DNA of 64,000 nucleotides from Neoceratodus forsteri (taxonomy: Eukaryota; Chordata; Ceratodontiformes; Ceratodontidae), in NCBI GenBank assembly GCA_016271365.2, contig CM057452.1:828784001-828848000 (forward strand). The letters are read 5' to 3'. Under the pieces are notes generated by a model that was not told the DNA's origin, made no database searches, and saw only the letters and a program-made list of their open reading frames with translations. Both the position numbers and the translations under genes were made by a program. How positions within the stretch are numbered: position 1 is the first letter of the stretch; the number at the start of each line of letters is the position of its first letter. Shown here piece after piece: positions 33,851 through 44,089 of this stretch.

Positions 33851-34111
33851 GGGAATATAATGATGGCTAGCATGAATGCATTCATAGCACCTGATGGCAT
33901 GGGGCAAACATTGGCTGTCTGAATGATAACTGCTGAAAGGAATGGCTGACATTGAGATATCACTAGAGAGAATGGCTGAAAAGGTATTAATAATATGAAT
34001 GTATATCAAAGTAATCATCGGAAAACAGTCACAAGCAGGAAAATTTGGAAACTATATAAACTAAGACTGAGGTGGTAAATGCTGAAGCAGACTGAGTAAG
34101 GCTCACTGAAC

Positions 34112-34421
34112 TAACAGATGCAAAATCTAGGTGAAGTGATACCTTTTATTGGGCCAACAAAGATTTACAGAATATCGTTAAGCCTTCAAACCTACACGGT
34201 CCTTTTTCAAAAGGTAATGACAATAAGTCTAACTTTAAAATCCCCTGAACTTATACATTCTACACATTAATGCCACAGATTAGTGAAGTAATTATATAAG
34301 AAAGACAATGAGAGATCAGAAAATTGTCTAGTTCTGTGTGGGGCAAATGGCACAGAAGAAATGTTCTTTAGAAGAGGGTCTATACATTTTCTGATGCCAA
34401 ATGTCTAACTAATAAGAAACT

Positions 34422-34425
<4 letters not shown>
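34112..34425 (-). repeat. Penelope-like terminal repeat, left
   Basis: Complement of the right copy. Read on the minus strand it contains CTCTAGTTTCTTATTAGTTA, GAAAAAGGACCGTGTAGGTT and GGCCCAATAAAAGGTATCAC. The phrase around GGACC-loop-GGTTT could form a short stem. Confidence 0.85.

Positions 34426-34476
<51 letters not shown>
34426..34476. repeat. (GT)n microsatellite
   Basis: About 25 uninterrupted GT units directly after the left terminal repeat. On the other side, (CA)n at 36333-36384 is its inverted counterpart. Confidence 0.95.
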
Positions 34477-34480
<4 letters not shown>

Positions 34481-34593
34481 GATTCACAGTATGCCAACTT
34501 TTTCATGACAAATTTAGAATGGTGGTTTGTGGTACACTGTTTTAGGAAATCCTCCTCTAAATTTGCCATGAAAAGGTTAGCATACTGTGGAGC
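34481..34593. repeat. Inverted duplication of an RT fragment
   Basis: TCACAGTATGCCAACTTTTT at 34487 onward matches the RT text at about 35006 (CCACAGCATGCCAACCTTGT) in direct orientation. The segment ending CATACTGTGG at 34592 is the same text in inverse orientation, including the complement of GAGGATTTCCTAAAACA. The result is a hairpin made from the A-P-x-x-A-N-L region of RT, placed upstream of the main RT copy. Confidence 0.75.
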
Positions 34594-36092
34594 CCCCCTA
34601 TGCCCATTGGGAATCCAGGAAGAACTATGATATCTGAGAATGGTAACTTGACTGAGGGAATTTCTGGCTTTATAGAAACCATTTTAAAACCACTTGTCAT
34701 GGAAAGGGACAGTTTTATTCCAGACACCACACATTTCTTGTGCAAACTTTCTGTCTTTAGGGACTTACCACCTAATATCACATTAGCCACGATGGATGTA
34801 ACCTCCTATACGTGCATATTCCACATACTGAATGCTGGCATTTCGGCCTGCCCTAAATACCTACAAGAGCAAGTACAGCACCACAACATCCACCCAAAAC
34901 TCATTGCAAGGCTTATTAAATTTATTTTGATCCACAACAACTTCAGTTTTAATGGCAAACATTATGTTTAAACTTCAGGAACAGCAACGGCTCCAGGATG
35001 GCTCCACAGCATGCCAACCTTGTCATAGCGAATTTAGAGGAGGATTTCCTAAAACAATGTACACACAAACCACTTGTCTATTTCTATTATATTGATGATT
35101 TATTTTATAATGTGGACAGAGGGTAGCTGCAGACTCAAAGAATTCCATCAGGAAATCAAGAACCTCCACCCATCTATTAAACTTTCCCTTGAGTACTCTG
35201 ACACCAGTGTTAATTTCCTGGACACTCACAGTTACCATCAAAGATGGAACCTGACCTGTATTTACAGGAAACTGACAGACAGACAAAGGTACTTGCATAG
35301 AAATAACAATCACCTTAGACATACTAAAAAGTTTGTAATGTACAGTCAAGTGCTTCAATAATACTGTATCAGTTTGAGCGAGGAAGAAAGGCATAAACAA
35401 CTGGCTACACTGGAAAAAACATTTATTGGACAGGGACATTCCTCTAAAGAAATTAACAGAGTGGTGGAACGTGCTATGCAGATACCAAGAGAACAACTAC
35501 TACAATACAAAGAAAAGACTTCAACTACCAGAATACCCTTAGGTGTCACATACAACTCTGATCTGGAGCCACTCATTATAATTATTAAGGACTGCTAACC
35601 AATATTCAGTGAGGATGACACCTTGAAATGTATCTTCCAAGAACCACCTATACTGTCTTTCAAACAACTACCTAACCTATCCAACCTGATTGTCAGGAGC
35701 AAACATACCTGACATAAACAACCAAACACTAGGTGGCACAAGACCTTGTAATCTTTCTGGATATAAGATGTGTAGGCACATTTACACTTCACATTTTATT
35801 AACACCCTCCAAAACAGACAATTCAACATACAGGGGAATTATAGTTGTGCATCTCAGAACATTGTTTATTACATTCAATGCAAAATGTCCACAAACAGGT
35901 TATGTTGTAGAGACTGGACAACCTCTTTGAACCCGTATGAACTCACACGGAAATGATATTAAAATGAAGAAGACTGAGAAACTTGTAGGATAATTTCTTT
36001 CAGTCTGATCACTCTATCCCTGACTTATTTGTCCTGGTTGTCAAGGGCATTTCAAATATACACAACAAAGATGAGCATCTGCGGTCAAACTG
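34594..36092 (+). pseudogene. Penelope-like RT and GIY-YIG endonuclease remnant
   Basis: Penelope-like polymerases are telomerase-related RTs, many with a C-terminal GIY-YIG nuclease. Visible pieces: G-N-P-G-R-T-M-I-S with L-T-E-G-I-S-G-F-I-E-T (34600-34690); motif A as A-T-M-D-V-T-S-Y-T (one residue of the usual D-V-T-S-L-Y-T lost, near 34790); N-N-F-S-F-N-G-K-H-Y (34935-34965); the A-N-L-x-x-A-N-L-E-E-D-F block near 35015-35050; motif C as Y-Y-I-D-D-L-F-Y near 35085; V-N-F-L-D-T near 35210; L-T-D-R-Q-R-Y-L-H near 35272; K-E-I-N-R-V-V-E-R-A near 35450; then N-I-V-Y-Y-I-Q-C and, one frame off, T-G-Y-V-V-E-T-G-Q-P-L (usual Y-V-G-E-T-G-Q) near 35862-35925. Multiple frameshifts and stops inactivate it. 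Confidence 0.87.
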
Positions 36093-36332
36093 ATTTTTCT
36101 TCTGAATATGGTACAGGAAGGCATGAATAAAGACACAAGTTTCATGTCACATTACACTATTAAAGCGCTCTTGTTCTTTCTTGTTTCAGGTACAACACAT
36201 AGACATATATTTGTTTTACATGTTGCTAAATGCTTATGTATAAAATGGTTATATTTATTTGATTTAAACTGGCGAGTGGTGATTACATGGCTTTAGAGTC
36301 ACACTTGCAGAAGTATTATTTAAATGTTGATC

Positions 36333-36384
36333 ACACTCACACACACGTACACACATACACACACACACACACAAACACACACAC
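36333..36384. repeat. (CA)n microsatellite
   Basis: Imperfect CA repeat with ACG, TAC and CAAA interruptions, the mirrored partner of (GT)n at 34426. It ends at the foldback element. Confidence 0.85.
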
Positions 36385-37710
36385 GGCCCAATTCCCAAAG
36401 GTCTTAGAGTGATGCAAGGTGCCTGCATCAAAGTTTTCTGACTCAAGTGGTACCTTTGCATCTAAAGGTGCACCAGAAACTATTCTGGAAAGCAGCCTGC
36501 ATCAAATGCAGGTTGCATGTGCCAAAGGGAGCTTGCACCAGCCTTGTGCACAAAAAGGCTGCAACATGGCACTAGGGGTTTGTGGTAGATGCCACATCCC
36601 TAAATCAATATTCTAAAAACTCCCCCAGATAACAACTGTTTAAGTACCATTAGACTAGCCAGGGGATGGTCTAAGTGTACTCAGTTGTCCTCTGGGGGTT
36701 GCGCCAATGTGCTATGGTCCCGATCCCAGTGTAGTAAATGCTCACCCCCTTCAGCCATGATCCCTGGTTGTACATAAAACATTTCCTGGTAGTCTAGGGC
36801 ACCCCCACATACCCAATCCCCGATTCCCATATAATACTGAGTACATTTCCCCTGGTAGTCTTGCAGTCCCACCAGCCCTGATCCCCAATCCCCATGAAAA
36901 ATATGAAAAGCCTTAGTAATCTCCCCCACCAACACAGTTGATAGTGCTCCATCACCCTGCTCCTCCCCATCCCCGGGCAGGCATCCAGCACAGCCCTCCA
37001 CACACCTCCATGGCAGGCCACTGACTGAGCTATCAGTGAGTGTGTACTACATACAGTGCATGCTCATTGATAGCTCAGTCAGTGGCCAGCAATGAGGTGT
37101 GCAGATGGCTGTGCTGGTTGCCGATCAAGGATGAGGAGGGGTGGGGGGCACTGACAACTTGGGTGGAGGGGTGGGGGAACCACTAGACTACCAGGGAATG
37201 TTTTTTCATATTTTTCCTGGGGACTGGATATCACGGCTGAGGGGACTACTAGTCTACCAGGGAAAGGTATTCATTATTACATGGGGATCAGGGCTTGGGG
37301 GTTCCCTAGACAACCTGGGAAAATTTTGTTATATACAACCAGGGATTGGGGCTGGCGGGTGCCCTAGACTACCAGTGATAATTTTTATGTACTATCAGGG
37401 ATCAGGACTGGGGGGAGAATGCCCTAGACTAGCAAGTAAAATTTCTATGTGCGATTGGGGATTGGGGCGGGGGGGGCATTAGCCACCAGGCACCTGTCCA
37501 TGGTGCTATTTCAGCATAGCCGACCCATGGCTTGCAGAAAACCTTCCTGATATAATGTCTGTTTGGTACAGGGCCAAGTTTGCAGCAAGCCATGGGACCT
37601 TGACACTGGGACCCTACCCAATCAAGAATCTGGTGCAGAGTCCCTGGTACACCAGCAATTGGTGCAAGCCACCTTTGGCACAGCTTGTGCTGATTTTTGA
37701 GAATCCAGCC
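36385..37710. mobile_element. Large foldback element, 1.3 kb
   Basis: A near-palindrome centred near 37052. The innermost stem is 25 bp with one mismatch: 37016-37040 against 37063-37087 (core CTGACTGAGCTATCA). Arms carry tandem units of about 60 bp built on CCCTAGACTACCAGGGAAA and a GGGATTGGGGCTGGGG block, about five in the right arm (37178-37470) and three or four in the left (36780-36920). Outer parts match more weakly (GTGCCAAAGGGAGCTTGCAC near 36520 against its complement near 37665). The ends read GGCCCAATTCCCAAA and, complemented, GGCTGGATTCTCAAA. There is no transposase. It sits between the (CA)n and the right Penelope repeat, so it was probably inserted there; no target duplication could be fixed. 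Confidence 0.75.
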
Positions 37711-37715
37711 AACAG

Positions 37716-38038
37716 TCTCTAGTTTCTCATTAGTTAGACATTTGCCATCAGATAATGTATAGACCTCTTCTAAAGAACATTCCTTCTGTGCCATTTGACT
37801 CACACAGAACTAGACTGTTTTCTTATCTCTCATTGTCTTTCTTATAGAATTACTTCGCTAATATGTGGCATTTATGTGTAGAATGTGTAAGTTCTGGGGA
37901 TTTTAAAATAAACTGTTTTAGAATCACTGCCACTACCTTTTGAAAAAGGACCTTGTAGGTTCAAAAGCTTAGGGATTTTCTGTAAATCTTTGTTGGTCCA
38001 ACAAAAGGTATTGATTCACCTAGTTTGTGCATTTTGTT
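37716..38038 (+). repeat. Penelope-like terminal repeat, right
   Basis: Starts CTCTAGTTTCTCATTAGTTA and contains GAAAAAGGACCTTGTAGGTT, then AAAAGCTTAG and TTGGTCCAACAAAAGGTATT. The flank to about 38060 (ACCAATATGGCATCAAACA) resembles the end of the solo copy at 47.6 kb (AACTAACATGGCTACCACA), so the true end may lie near 38060. Confidence 0.85.
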
Positions 38039-38339
38039 GTACAAGGACCAATATGGCATCAAACATAGAGTGGGAACAGCTGCCTGGCCAGAACATCAAG
38101 TGAATGTAATGTAGGAGGAATGCTATGGAACTAAGAGGAGGTTTGAAAGTGGCTTGGTATGGACATCAGGTAGAACAGACAAAAAACACTGGTACAGGTA
38201 GGACATACTGTAGAAATTAGTGACTGCACAAAAAAACAAACTGAAAAGAAAACACAGAAGTTACATGAGACAGGAGTGCAGCATGCAGTAAGTAGCAGAC
38301 CAAAGAAAAGAAGGAAACACAATGCTACAGCCAGAGAAG

Positions 38340-38768
38340 GCAGGAAGAGTAAATATTTATTTATTTAGTTTTTGTTGACCAGGAAAGGAGGACTAGACAA
38401 ATGCTGCCTATTTTCAGCCTCATCCTGGGGAGGGGGATACAGATGGATATCAACTGACACTGAACCAGATTAAGCTGTTGGTGGTATTTTTAGTGAATGG
38501 GGGAAATTTGCCAGGACACCAGGGAAATTCCCCTGTTTTTTCAAGAAATGCCATGAGATCTTTAACATCCACCTGAACTACCACCAGAACAGGCAGATGG
38601 GACTTTGGTTTAATGTCTTATCCAAAAGACAGCACCTCAGGAGTGTAGCACCACAGTGTCAGTACTGGGATTTAACCCAAGTGCCTGGTGTGGGGATAGA
38701 ACCCACAGCTTTCTGATCTTCCAGCCTTAGAGGCAAGTGTGCAACCTGCAGAGCCACTGACACTGCCA
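38340..38768 (-). mobile_element. V-SINE (tRNA head plus V-domain)
   Basis: Minus-strand copy of the SINE seen at 62.63 kb. Read on the minus strand it has a tRNA-like head, then AGTACTGACACTGTGGTGC, then the conserved centre with GACATTAAACCAAAGTCCCA, TTAAAGATCTCATGGCA and CCTGGCAAATTTCCC, and a tail with ACCACCAACAGCTTAATCTG ending before TGGTCAACAAAAACTAAAT. The centre (GAGACGTTAAAC...GATCCCATGGCAC...GTAGGGG-like) is the V-domain known from fishes, lampreys and lungfish. Confidence 0.85.
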
Positions 38769-39895
38769 TAAATACCACCATAGAAAGCCACTGAAGGCAC
38801 AAACCAAACAGAAAACCCAAAAGCAATGAAGAAAACAGCAGCAAACACAGCGAGAAGGGGAACAGCCAGTCTTAGCAAAGCCTCCAGCTGCAGTGAGCAA
38901 ACAATGCTTCTGAATGAGGCTAGAGGAAGTTAGTTTAAATATCCCATGAAGGGGCGGTGGCTGATTGTTCAGCCTGTAGATCTGCAGGCATAGCCTTTTA
39001 AATCTGTTGTCAGCCTAAAGTTTGTTTTTTAACTAATTAGAACCCATGGGTGTATTAATTCTAAATTAGAACTTGAACTGCTGGGTCCAACAAGAGTTCT
39101 AATCCCTTTTGAGCAACGGTAGTTCTTACAACCTTAATAAAGAACAATGGTGGGTATATGCAGGACAGTCATGAGAAAAGTAACAGAATGAGTGGAGTCT
39201 GGTCCAGTGTGGTTAGGGTGGATTTGGTTTAGCATAATGAACCACACCCGCAGTAATTTTTACAACAATCTTATGGTGAACAGGGCTGGAGATGCAAGCA
39301 TTGCTCAGGCATAGTGCAGCAAGCTTTGGCAGGATTTTTTTTTTTGTAAATAGTATTTATGTGGCAGGAAAAGTCAAGGTAATGTTCCAGCTACACCCCA
39401 GATATTTAAATCTGAAGACTCCCTTGTCTGGGGCCTTAAAGACTGACATGGTCTGGATTTGACCAGTTATTCCTTGGTACCAAAGGTGGTAGAGATTTTT
39501 CTTTTTCTTTTGGGCATTCAGGGTGAATTGGTTGGCACAAAGCCAGCAATAGATATTGCCAAAGTCACACTGCATCTGTGCTGCTAATTCAACGTTTGAG
39601 GTTGCATTGCATCATACTTAGTGTCATCTACATCCATGCCTGAGAAGACACAGGCCTTCAGATATATTGAGGTGGTGGTTTAATAAGGGTGATTGTAATG
39701 GCTTTCAGGTAGGAGCCAAAGAATAGCTGTTTTATATCAGAAATAGCTTTCTAGTGAGGTTTCAGTATAAAAACTTCCTTTGTATTGTTATTGTTTGCCA
39801 AGCTCTAAACAGTTCTATTGTAAGTTTATTGTTAAGCTGTTGTTTTAAAGCAAACCATGATTTTGCCTAGAGTAGCTAAACAAATGAAAGTACAC
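38769..39895. other. Unassigned DNA
   Basis: No gene is recognised. The minus-strand frames at 38659-38878 overlap the SINE edge and are chance. There is a T-run near 39330-39340. Confidence 0.35.
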
Positions 39896-39899
39896 TTTC

Positions 39900-40270
39900 T
39901 CGCCATAACAGTAGATCTTTGAGAGGATCTCCTCCATTGGGCCACACCTATGGAACTGTATGACATTAGGCATTAGGACCACTTGGAAACTTTTGATAGC
40001 CAGTGTCACCCATGATAATGTGCAATGATGGTGCCTATATAACGTGTGTGGCCCCATTGCTCCTCAGTTTCCAGCAGGAGACAAGCTTGGAAGGCATTGT
40101 ACCATGAGGAACCAGGTGACCAGACCAATACTAGACACACAAATAGAAGCATGGGACTGGAAATAAGGCAGTGGATAAACCTGACAAAGTTATACCTCAG
40201 TAAGTGGAAAGAAGAGTGGATGCACTGTGGCCCAATGAAAGAGATACTCTCAAAGATTTGCTGTTAGGTT
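39900..40270. repeat. Inverted repeat, possibly DIRS-derived
   Basis: AACAGTAGATCTTTGAGAGG and ATTGGGCCACA at 39907-39947 are complemented by TGTGGCCCAATGAAAGAGAT and CTCAAAGATTTGCTGTTAGG at 40226-40269. A third, shorter match, TGTGTGGCCCCATTGCTCCT, lies at 40045. DIRS elements have inverted terminal and internal complementary repeats, and a DIRS coding fragment lies 2 kb away beyond the CR1 insertion, so this may be part of that element. It could equally be an independent MITE. Confidence 0.5.
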
Positions 40271-40337
40271 AGGGAAAAAGATAGCATTTTGAAGTATAAG
40301 GAAACACAGAAGGGCAGGACAGAGAACTGTACCAGTT

Positions 40338-42255
40338 AAGGCAGAAGGAAGCAGGAAGGTAGTCAGAATAGCAAAGGCCCAAACTGAGGAAAAGATAGCC
40401 AACTCAGTTAAGAAGGGGATAAAACCTTTATGGGTATATCAAGGGCGTAGAAAGACAAAGGAGGGATAGTGAGGCTGAACAGAATGGATGGTGGGTGGGC
40501 AGAGAGGGACAGTGAAAAAGCAGGGATACTGAACAAATACTTCTGCTCAGTATGCACAAAAGAGGAGGAAGGGGAGGTGCATAATCCAATTAACAGAAGC
40601 ACTCTGAATGGGGGGGGGTGATCCCAGTCTTTTCACAGAAGTAAGGGTTCTGAAAGAACTCCTAAAACTGAAGGTGGACAAAGCAATGGGGCCTGATGGA
40701 ATTCACCCCACAATTCTAAAAGAATTAAGGAGAGAACTAGTGACACCCCTGTCTACCCTTTTTAACAAATTATGGGAGGATGGTGTGGTACCTGAGGACT
40801 GGAGGAAGGTAGATGTGATTCTCCTTCACAAAAGTGGGAGCAAGACAGAAGCAGGAAACTACAGACCTGTCAGTTTGACCTCTGTGGTAATGAAAGTGAT
40901 CTAATCACTTCCGAAGGAAAGAATTGTTGAGTACCTAGAGGCCAGTGGGGCACAGGACCTAAGGCAGCATGGATTCACAGCAGGAAGGTCATGTCAGATA
41001 AATCCAATTGATTTAGTTGACTGAGTGGCCAAAGTAGTAGACCAGGGAGGGGCTGTGGACATGGCCTACCTAGACTTCAGCAAGGCATTTGACACAGTCC
41101 CACACAAAAAATTAATAGTCAAATTAACCAGCCTGGGAGTGGGTCCCAGGTGGTAGCCTGGGTAAAACATTGGCTGGACAACAGGACACAGAAGGTAATT
41201 GTAAATCGAGTCCACTCTGAAGAAAGATGGGTTACTAGTGGAGTACTGCAGGGTTCAGTACTGGGTCCAGTCATTTTCAATGTTTTTATAAGTGACATTG
41301 CAGAGGGACTGGAAGGAAACGTATGCCTCTTTGCAGATGACACAAAGATCTGCAACAGGGTTGATACACATGGAGGAGTGGAAAGGATGAGAAGGGACTT
41401 GGCAAGGTTGGAGAAATTGTCAGAAGTATAGCAGCTTGGATTCAATGCAAAGAAGTGCAAAATAATGTACCTGGGAAACAAAAACCCAGGGAAAGATTAC
41501 AGAATGGGGGAGGTAGTAACAACAACTAAAACGGAAAGGGACCTAGGGGTTATCATATTAGATGACCTTAAGGTAAGCAAGCAATGTGAGAATGCAGTAG
41601 GGAGGGCTGGGGGGATACTGGGATGTATAGGGAGAGGAATCACCAGCAGAAAATAGGAAGTTGTTATTCCTCTGTAAAGACAGTTGTTGAGACCCCATCT
41701 GGAGTTCTGCTTCCAGTTCTGGAGACCCCCTCTCCGCAAGGACATAGACAGGATAGAGGCAGTCCTGAGGAGGTAACTAAAATGGTGCAGGGTCTGCAAG
41801 AGAAGCCAACAAGGATAGACTAAGGGCTTAATATGTATACCCTTGAGGAAAGGAGGGAGAGGGGGGACATGATAGAAACTTTTAAGTACCTAAGTGGAAT
41901 CAACAAAGTCCAAGAGGGTAGCATTCTTCAGAAAAAGAGATGTGCAAGAACAAGGGGGCACAATTTGAAGATAGAGGGGGACGGCTCAGGGGCAATGTGA
42001 GGAAGTATTTTTCACAGAGAGGATGGTGGATGCATGGAACAGCCTTCCTGAGGAGGTTTTGGGGTCTAAAACTATGGGAGAATTCAAGAATGCATGGGAC
42101 AGACATAAGGCAATTTTTGTTGGGGGTAGGAAGAAATAGGCTGTTGGTTAAATAGGATCTCCAGCTTATCCTGTAGATAGGGAAATGGGCAGACTAGGAG
42201 GGCCAAGCAGTCCTTATCGGCCATCAAAGTCTATTTTTCTATGTTTCTACAGTAA
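40338..42255 (+). mobile_element. CR1 LINE, 5'-truncated, plus strand
   Basis: Begins in the endonuclease-RT linker (K-A-Q-T-E-E-K-I-A-N-S-V-K-K-like text near 40375) and runs to a canonical CR1 3' end with GGGCAGACTAGGAGGGCCAA, then TTCTATGTTTCTAC at about 42238-42252. This is the best-preserved CR1 RT in the window. The DIRS fragment starts right after it, which suggests insertion of CR1 into, or next to, a DIRS copy. Confidence 0.92.
40340..41815 (+). pseudogene. CR1 reverse transcriptase remnant
   Basis: In coding order: L-K-V-D-K-A-M-G-P-D-G-I-H-P (near 40672), V-P-E-D-W-R-K-V-D-V-I-L-L-H-K, N-Y-R-P-V-S-L-T-S (near 40858), G-F-T-A-G-R-S (near 40975), A-Y-L-D-F-S-K-A-F-D-T-V-P-H (near 41063-41104), W-L-D-N-R-T-Q-K-V-I-V-N, then S-G-V-L-Q-G-S-V-L-G-P (usual G-V-P, now L) and L-F-A-D-D-T-K-I (near 41325), followed by G-N-K-N-P-G-K, E-R-D-L-G-V-I-I and P-H-L-E-F-C-F-Q-F-W-R-P-P. 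Both catalytic aspartate blocks survive. Breaks are a stop after the first 98 codons (40904), a frame change near 41120, and stops near 41430 and 41655. It is 5'-truncated, so no endonuclease is present. Confidence 0.9.
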
Positions 42256-43795
42256 GTAACTGTTCTCACTTTATCAAGGACATCTCCACCACTGGCAACA
42301 CCTTTGGAACAATTCCTAAGCAGTACAAAGTACCCAGAGAGGATAGCAGTCTGATGAGGTATCATGACAGGAGGCCTTGCAGTACTGCAAGACCAAAATC
42401 AGCATGTCTGTGACAGACGATCTCCACACTGTAATGCTTAGTGTAAGTAAGTAAGTGCCCCATGTGGCAGCAGCACATATGTCAGCTGCAGAAAAATTCT
42501 GAAAGCAAGAAACAGAAGTGGCCATGCCACGTGTGGAGTGGCCATGCACAACACCAGGAAGTTCATAAGCAGACTTTTTAAAACAGAAAGTGATACAGTT
42601 AAGCCATTTGAACAGGCACAGTTTAGTCAGAGAGGTGCCCTCTTTACCTGTAGTGAATGAAACAAAAGCTGAAGGGACTTTCTGCAGTCCTTAGTGTGAT
42701 CAAGTAGAACTTAAGAATTCTGTGTACATGGAGCAATACCTCACCCTTGTTAGCAGGCTTAGGATAATACACAGAAAGGTGTATGGTCTGATATATTTGC
42801 AAAATCAGAGATCACCTTTTGTAGAAAATGGGTACTGATCTACAAAGACACCCTGTCCTACTGGAAGAATCAAATAAAGGTGGCTCATGCACTACAGCCT
42901 GAAGTTTAGAAATTCTAGGAGCAAAAGTCATGGTGACTAAAAACAGCACTTTCCATGAAAGGAAACACATCACACAGGTCACAGCAGACTCAGATGGAGT
43001 TAATTTCTCAAGAATGAAATTTCAGTCCCAATGTTGAACCAGGTTATTACTAGGGGTGCATGAGTAGAATACCCTTAAGAAATGTGCAGGACACCTCTAG
43101 TTGTGCCATTGTGCATCCACCAATAGAGGCATGGACAACCAAAACTGCAGCCAAATGCACTTTAATAGAACAGTACTGGAGACCAGATTAAAATAGGTAC
43201 AGTAGTTAGTCTAATACAGTATTCACTGGACGTGTAATGGGTCCATTGAATGGGATGCACACAATATGGATAAATGCTTCTGTGCCAAATAATAGATGTG
43301 TCTCATAGAAGGCCTTCTAGCTACAAGAAAGCAGTCATCTGGTGTGAAATCTCAAAATGGGCAATGGCTACCTCTTCAGAGCCAGGCATGTAGATGCAGA
43401 GACTGCAGAATGGACCAGAGATCCACAGAACTTGGGACAGAAGACCCTGACGGAGAGGGAGATGAACAGGAGACTTCACTGTTAGATGCTGCAGAAGTGG
43501 AAGCCAAATCTGGCGAGGCCAGAAGGTAGCCACCAATACTAGGGGGGGCCATGCTTTTCCTGCAGCTTAAGCAGAACCCTCTGAATTAGAGAGATTGGAG
43601 AAAATAGTTAAAGGAATGGCCCTTTCCAGAAGAGGGACAATGCATCTCATCAAAACACTCCAGGCCCTGGTGCGAGCAAGCAGAAATGTGGCAATTTTGT
43701 ATTGTGTGGGGAAACAAAACGGTGTGACTCTGGATGGACCCATCTATTCACAGTGACAACAGACATGAGGGCTCCACAGTTTTAAGGAGACTGGC
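42256..43795 (-). mobile_element. DIRS-like tyrosine-recombinase retrotransposon fragment
   Basis: Minus-strand fragment with the end of the RT-RNase H polyprotein and the tyrosine recombinase. The left edge text (CAGTAAGTAACTGTTCTCAC, plus strand) resembles sequence downstream of the recombinase in amphibian DIRS copies. RT is not seen, and the fragment ends before it, near 43795. DIRS elements integrate through a recombinase rather than an integrase and leave no target duplication. Confidence 0.8.
42290..43540 (-). pseudogene. DIRS RNase H/tyrosine recombinase remnant
   Basis: The frame at 43536-43321 reads V-A-T-F-W-P-R-Q-I-W-L-P-L-L then L-P-L-R-Q-G-L-L-S-Q, matching the DIRS block A-P-x-W-P-R-x-x-W-F-x-x-L. 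Further down, L-F-V-S-F-T-T-G-K-E-G can be read near 42665, and the frame at 42549-42316 has H-G-H-S-T-R-G-M-A-T-S followed by D-I-C-A-A-A-T-W-G-T. The H-x-x-R and the later K-H-Y are the recombinase active-site blocks. K-H-Y (T-F-T-K-H-Y-S-V-E near 42430) lies in another frame because of a GTAA tetranucleotide duplication (AAGTAAGTAAGT, plus strand). It is dead because of this shift and several stops between the blocks. Confidence 0.8.
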
Positions 43796-44085
43796 AACCC
43801 AGTTCATTATTTTTGCAGTTTTGACACTTAAATGAACGCATAGCACTAAGAAGTATTATAACTTGTAATGCATTTTGCACAGCATGTAACACCTTAAAAA
43901 GCAAACAAATGGTTTGGAAGACTTGACGGCACTGTAACAACGGAGTAGCTGCAGACCTGAATTGTTTACACAGCACTTTCCACTTTTTCTAAACCTCTTT
44001 TCTTTTGGTTGCCAATGCTGAAAGTGGAAAAGTATAAATGTATTCAGAAGTGCCTCTCCTTACAGAGAGTCCTGTTAGTTTTGCC
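43796..44085. other. Unassigned DNA
   Basis: Nothing was recognised; possibly further decayed DIRS sequence. Confidence 0.3.
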
Positions 44086-44089
44086 TTGC

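Larger units (their letters stand above)
34112..38060 (+). mobile_element. Penelope-like element with inverted terminal repeats, foldback nested
   Basis: Terminal repeats of about 315 bp lie in inverted orientation at 34112-34425 and 37716-38038. The plus text GTGATACCTTTTATTGGGCC at the left is complemented by TTGGTCCAACAAAAGGTATT at the right. At both inner edges they adjoin a GT/CA microsatellite. Between them lie an RT and a GIY-YIG-like endonuclease (34594-36092) and, between the (CA)n and the right terminal repeat, a foldback element (36385-37710). Penelope-like elements have such LTR-like ends in direct or inverted order. Without the foldback the element would be about 2.6 kb. It is inactive: frames shift repeatedly. 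Confidence 0.85.

Noticed and set aside
34427..34630. Protein starting with repeated Cys-Val
   Set aside because: It is the translation of the (GT)n microsatellite running into an inverted RT fragment.
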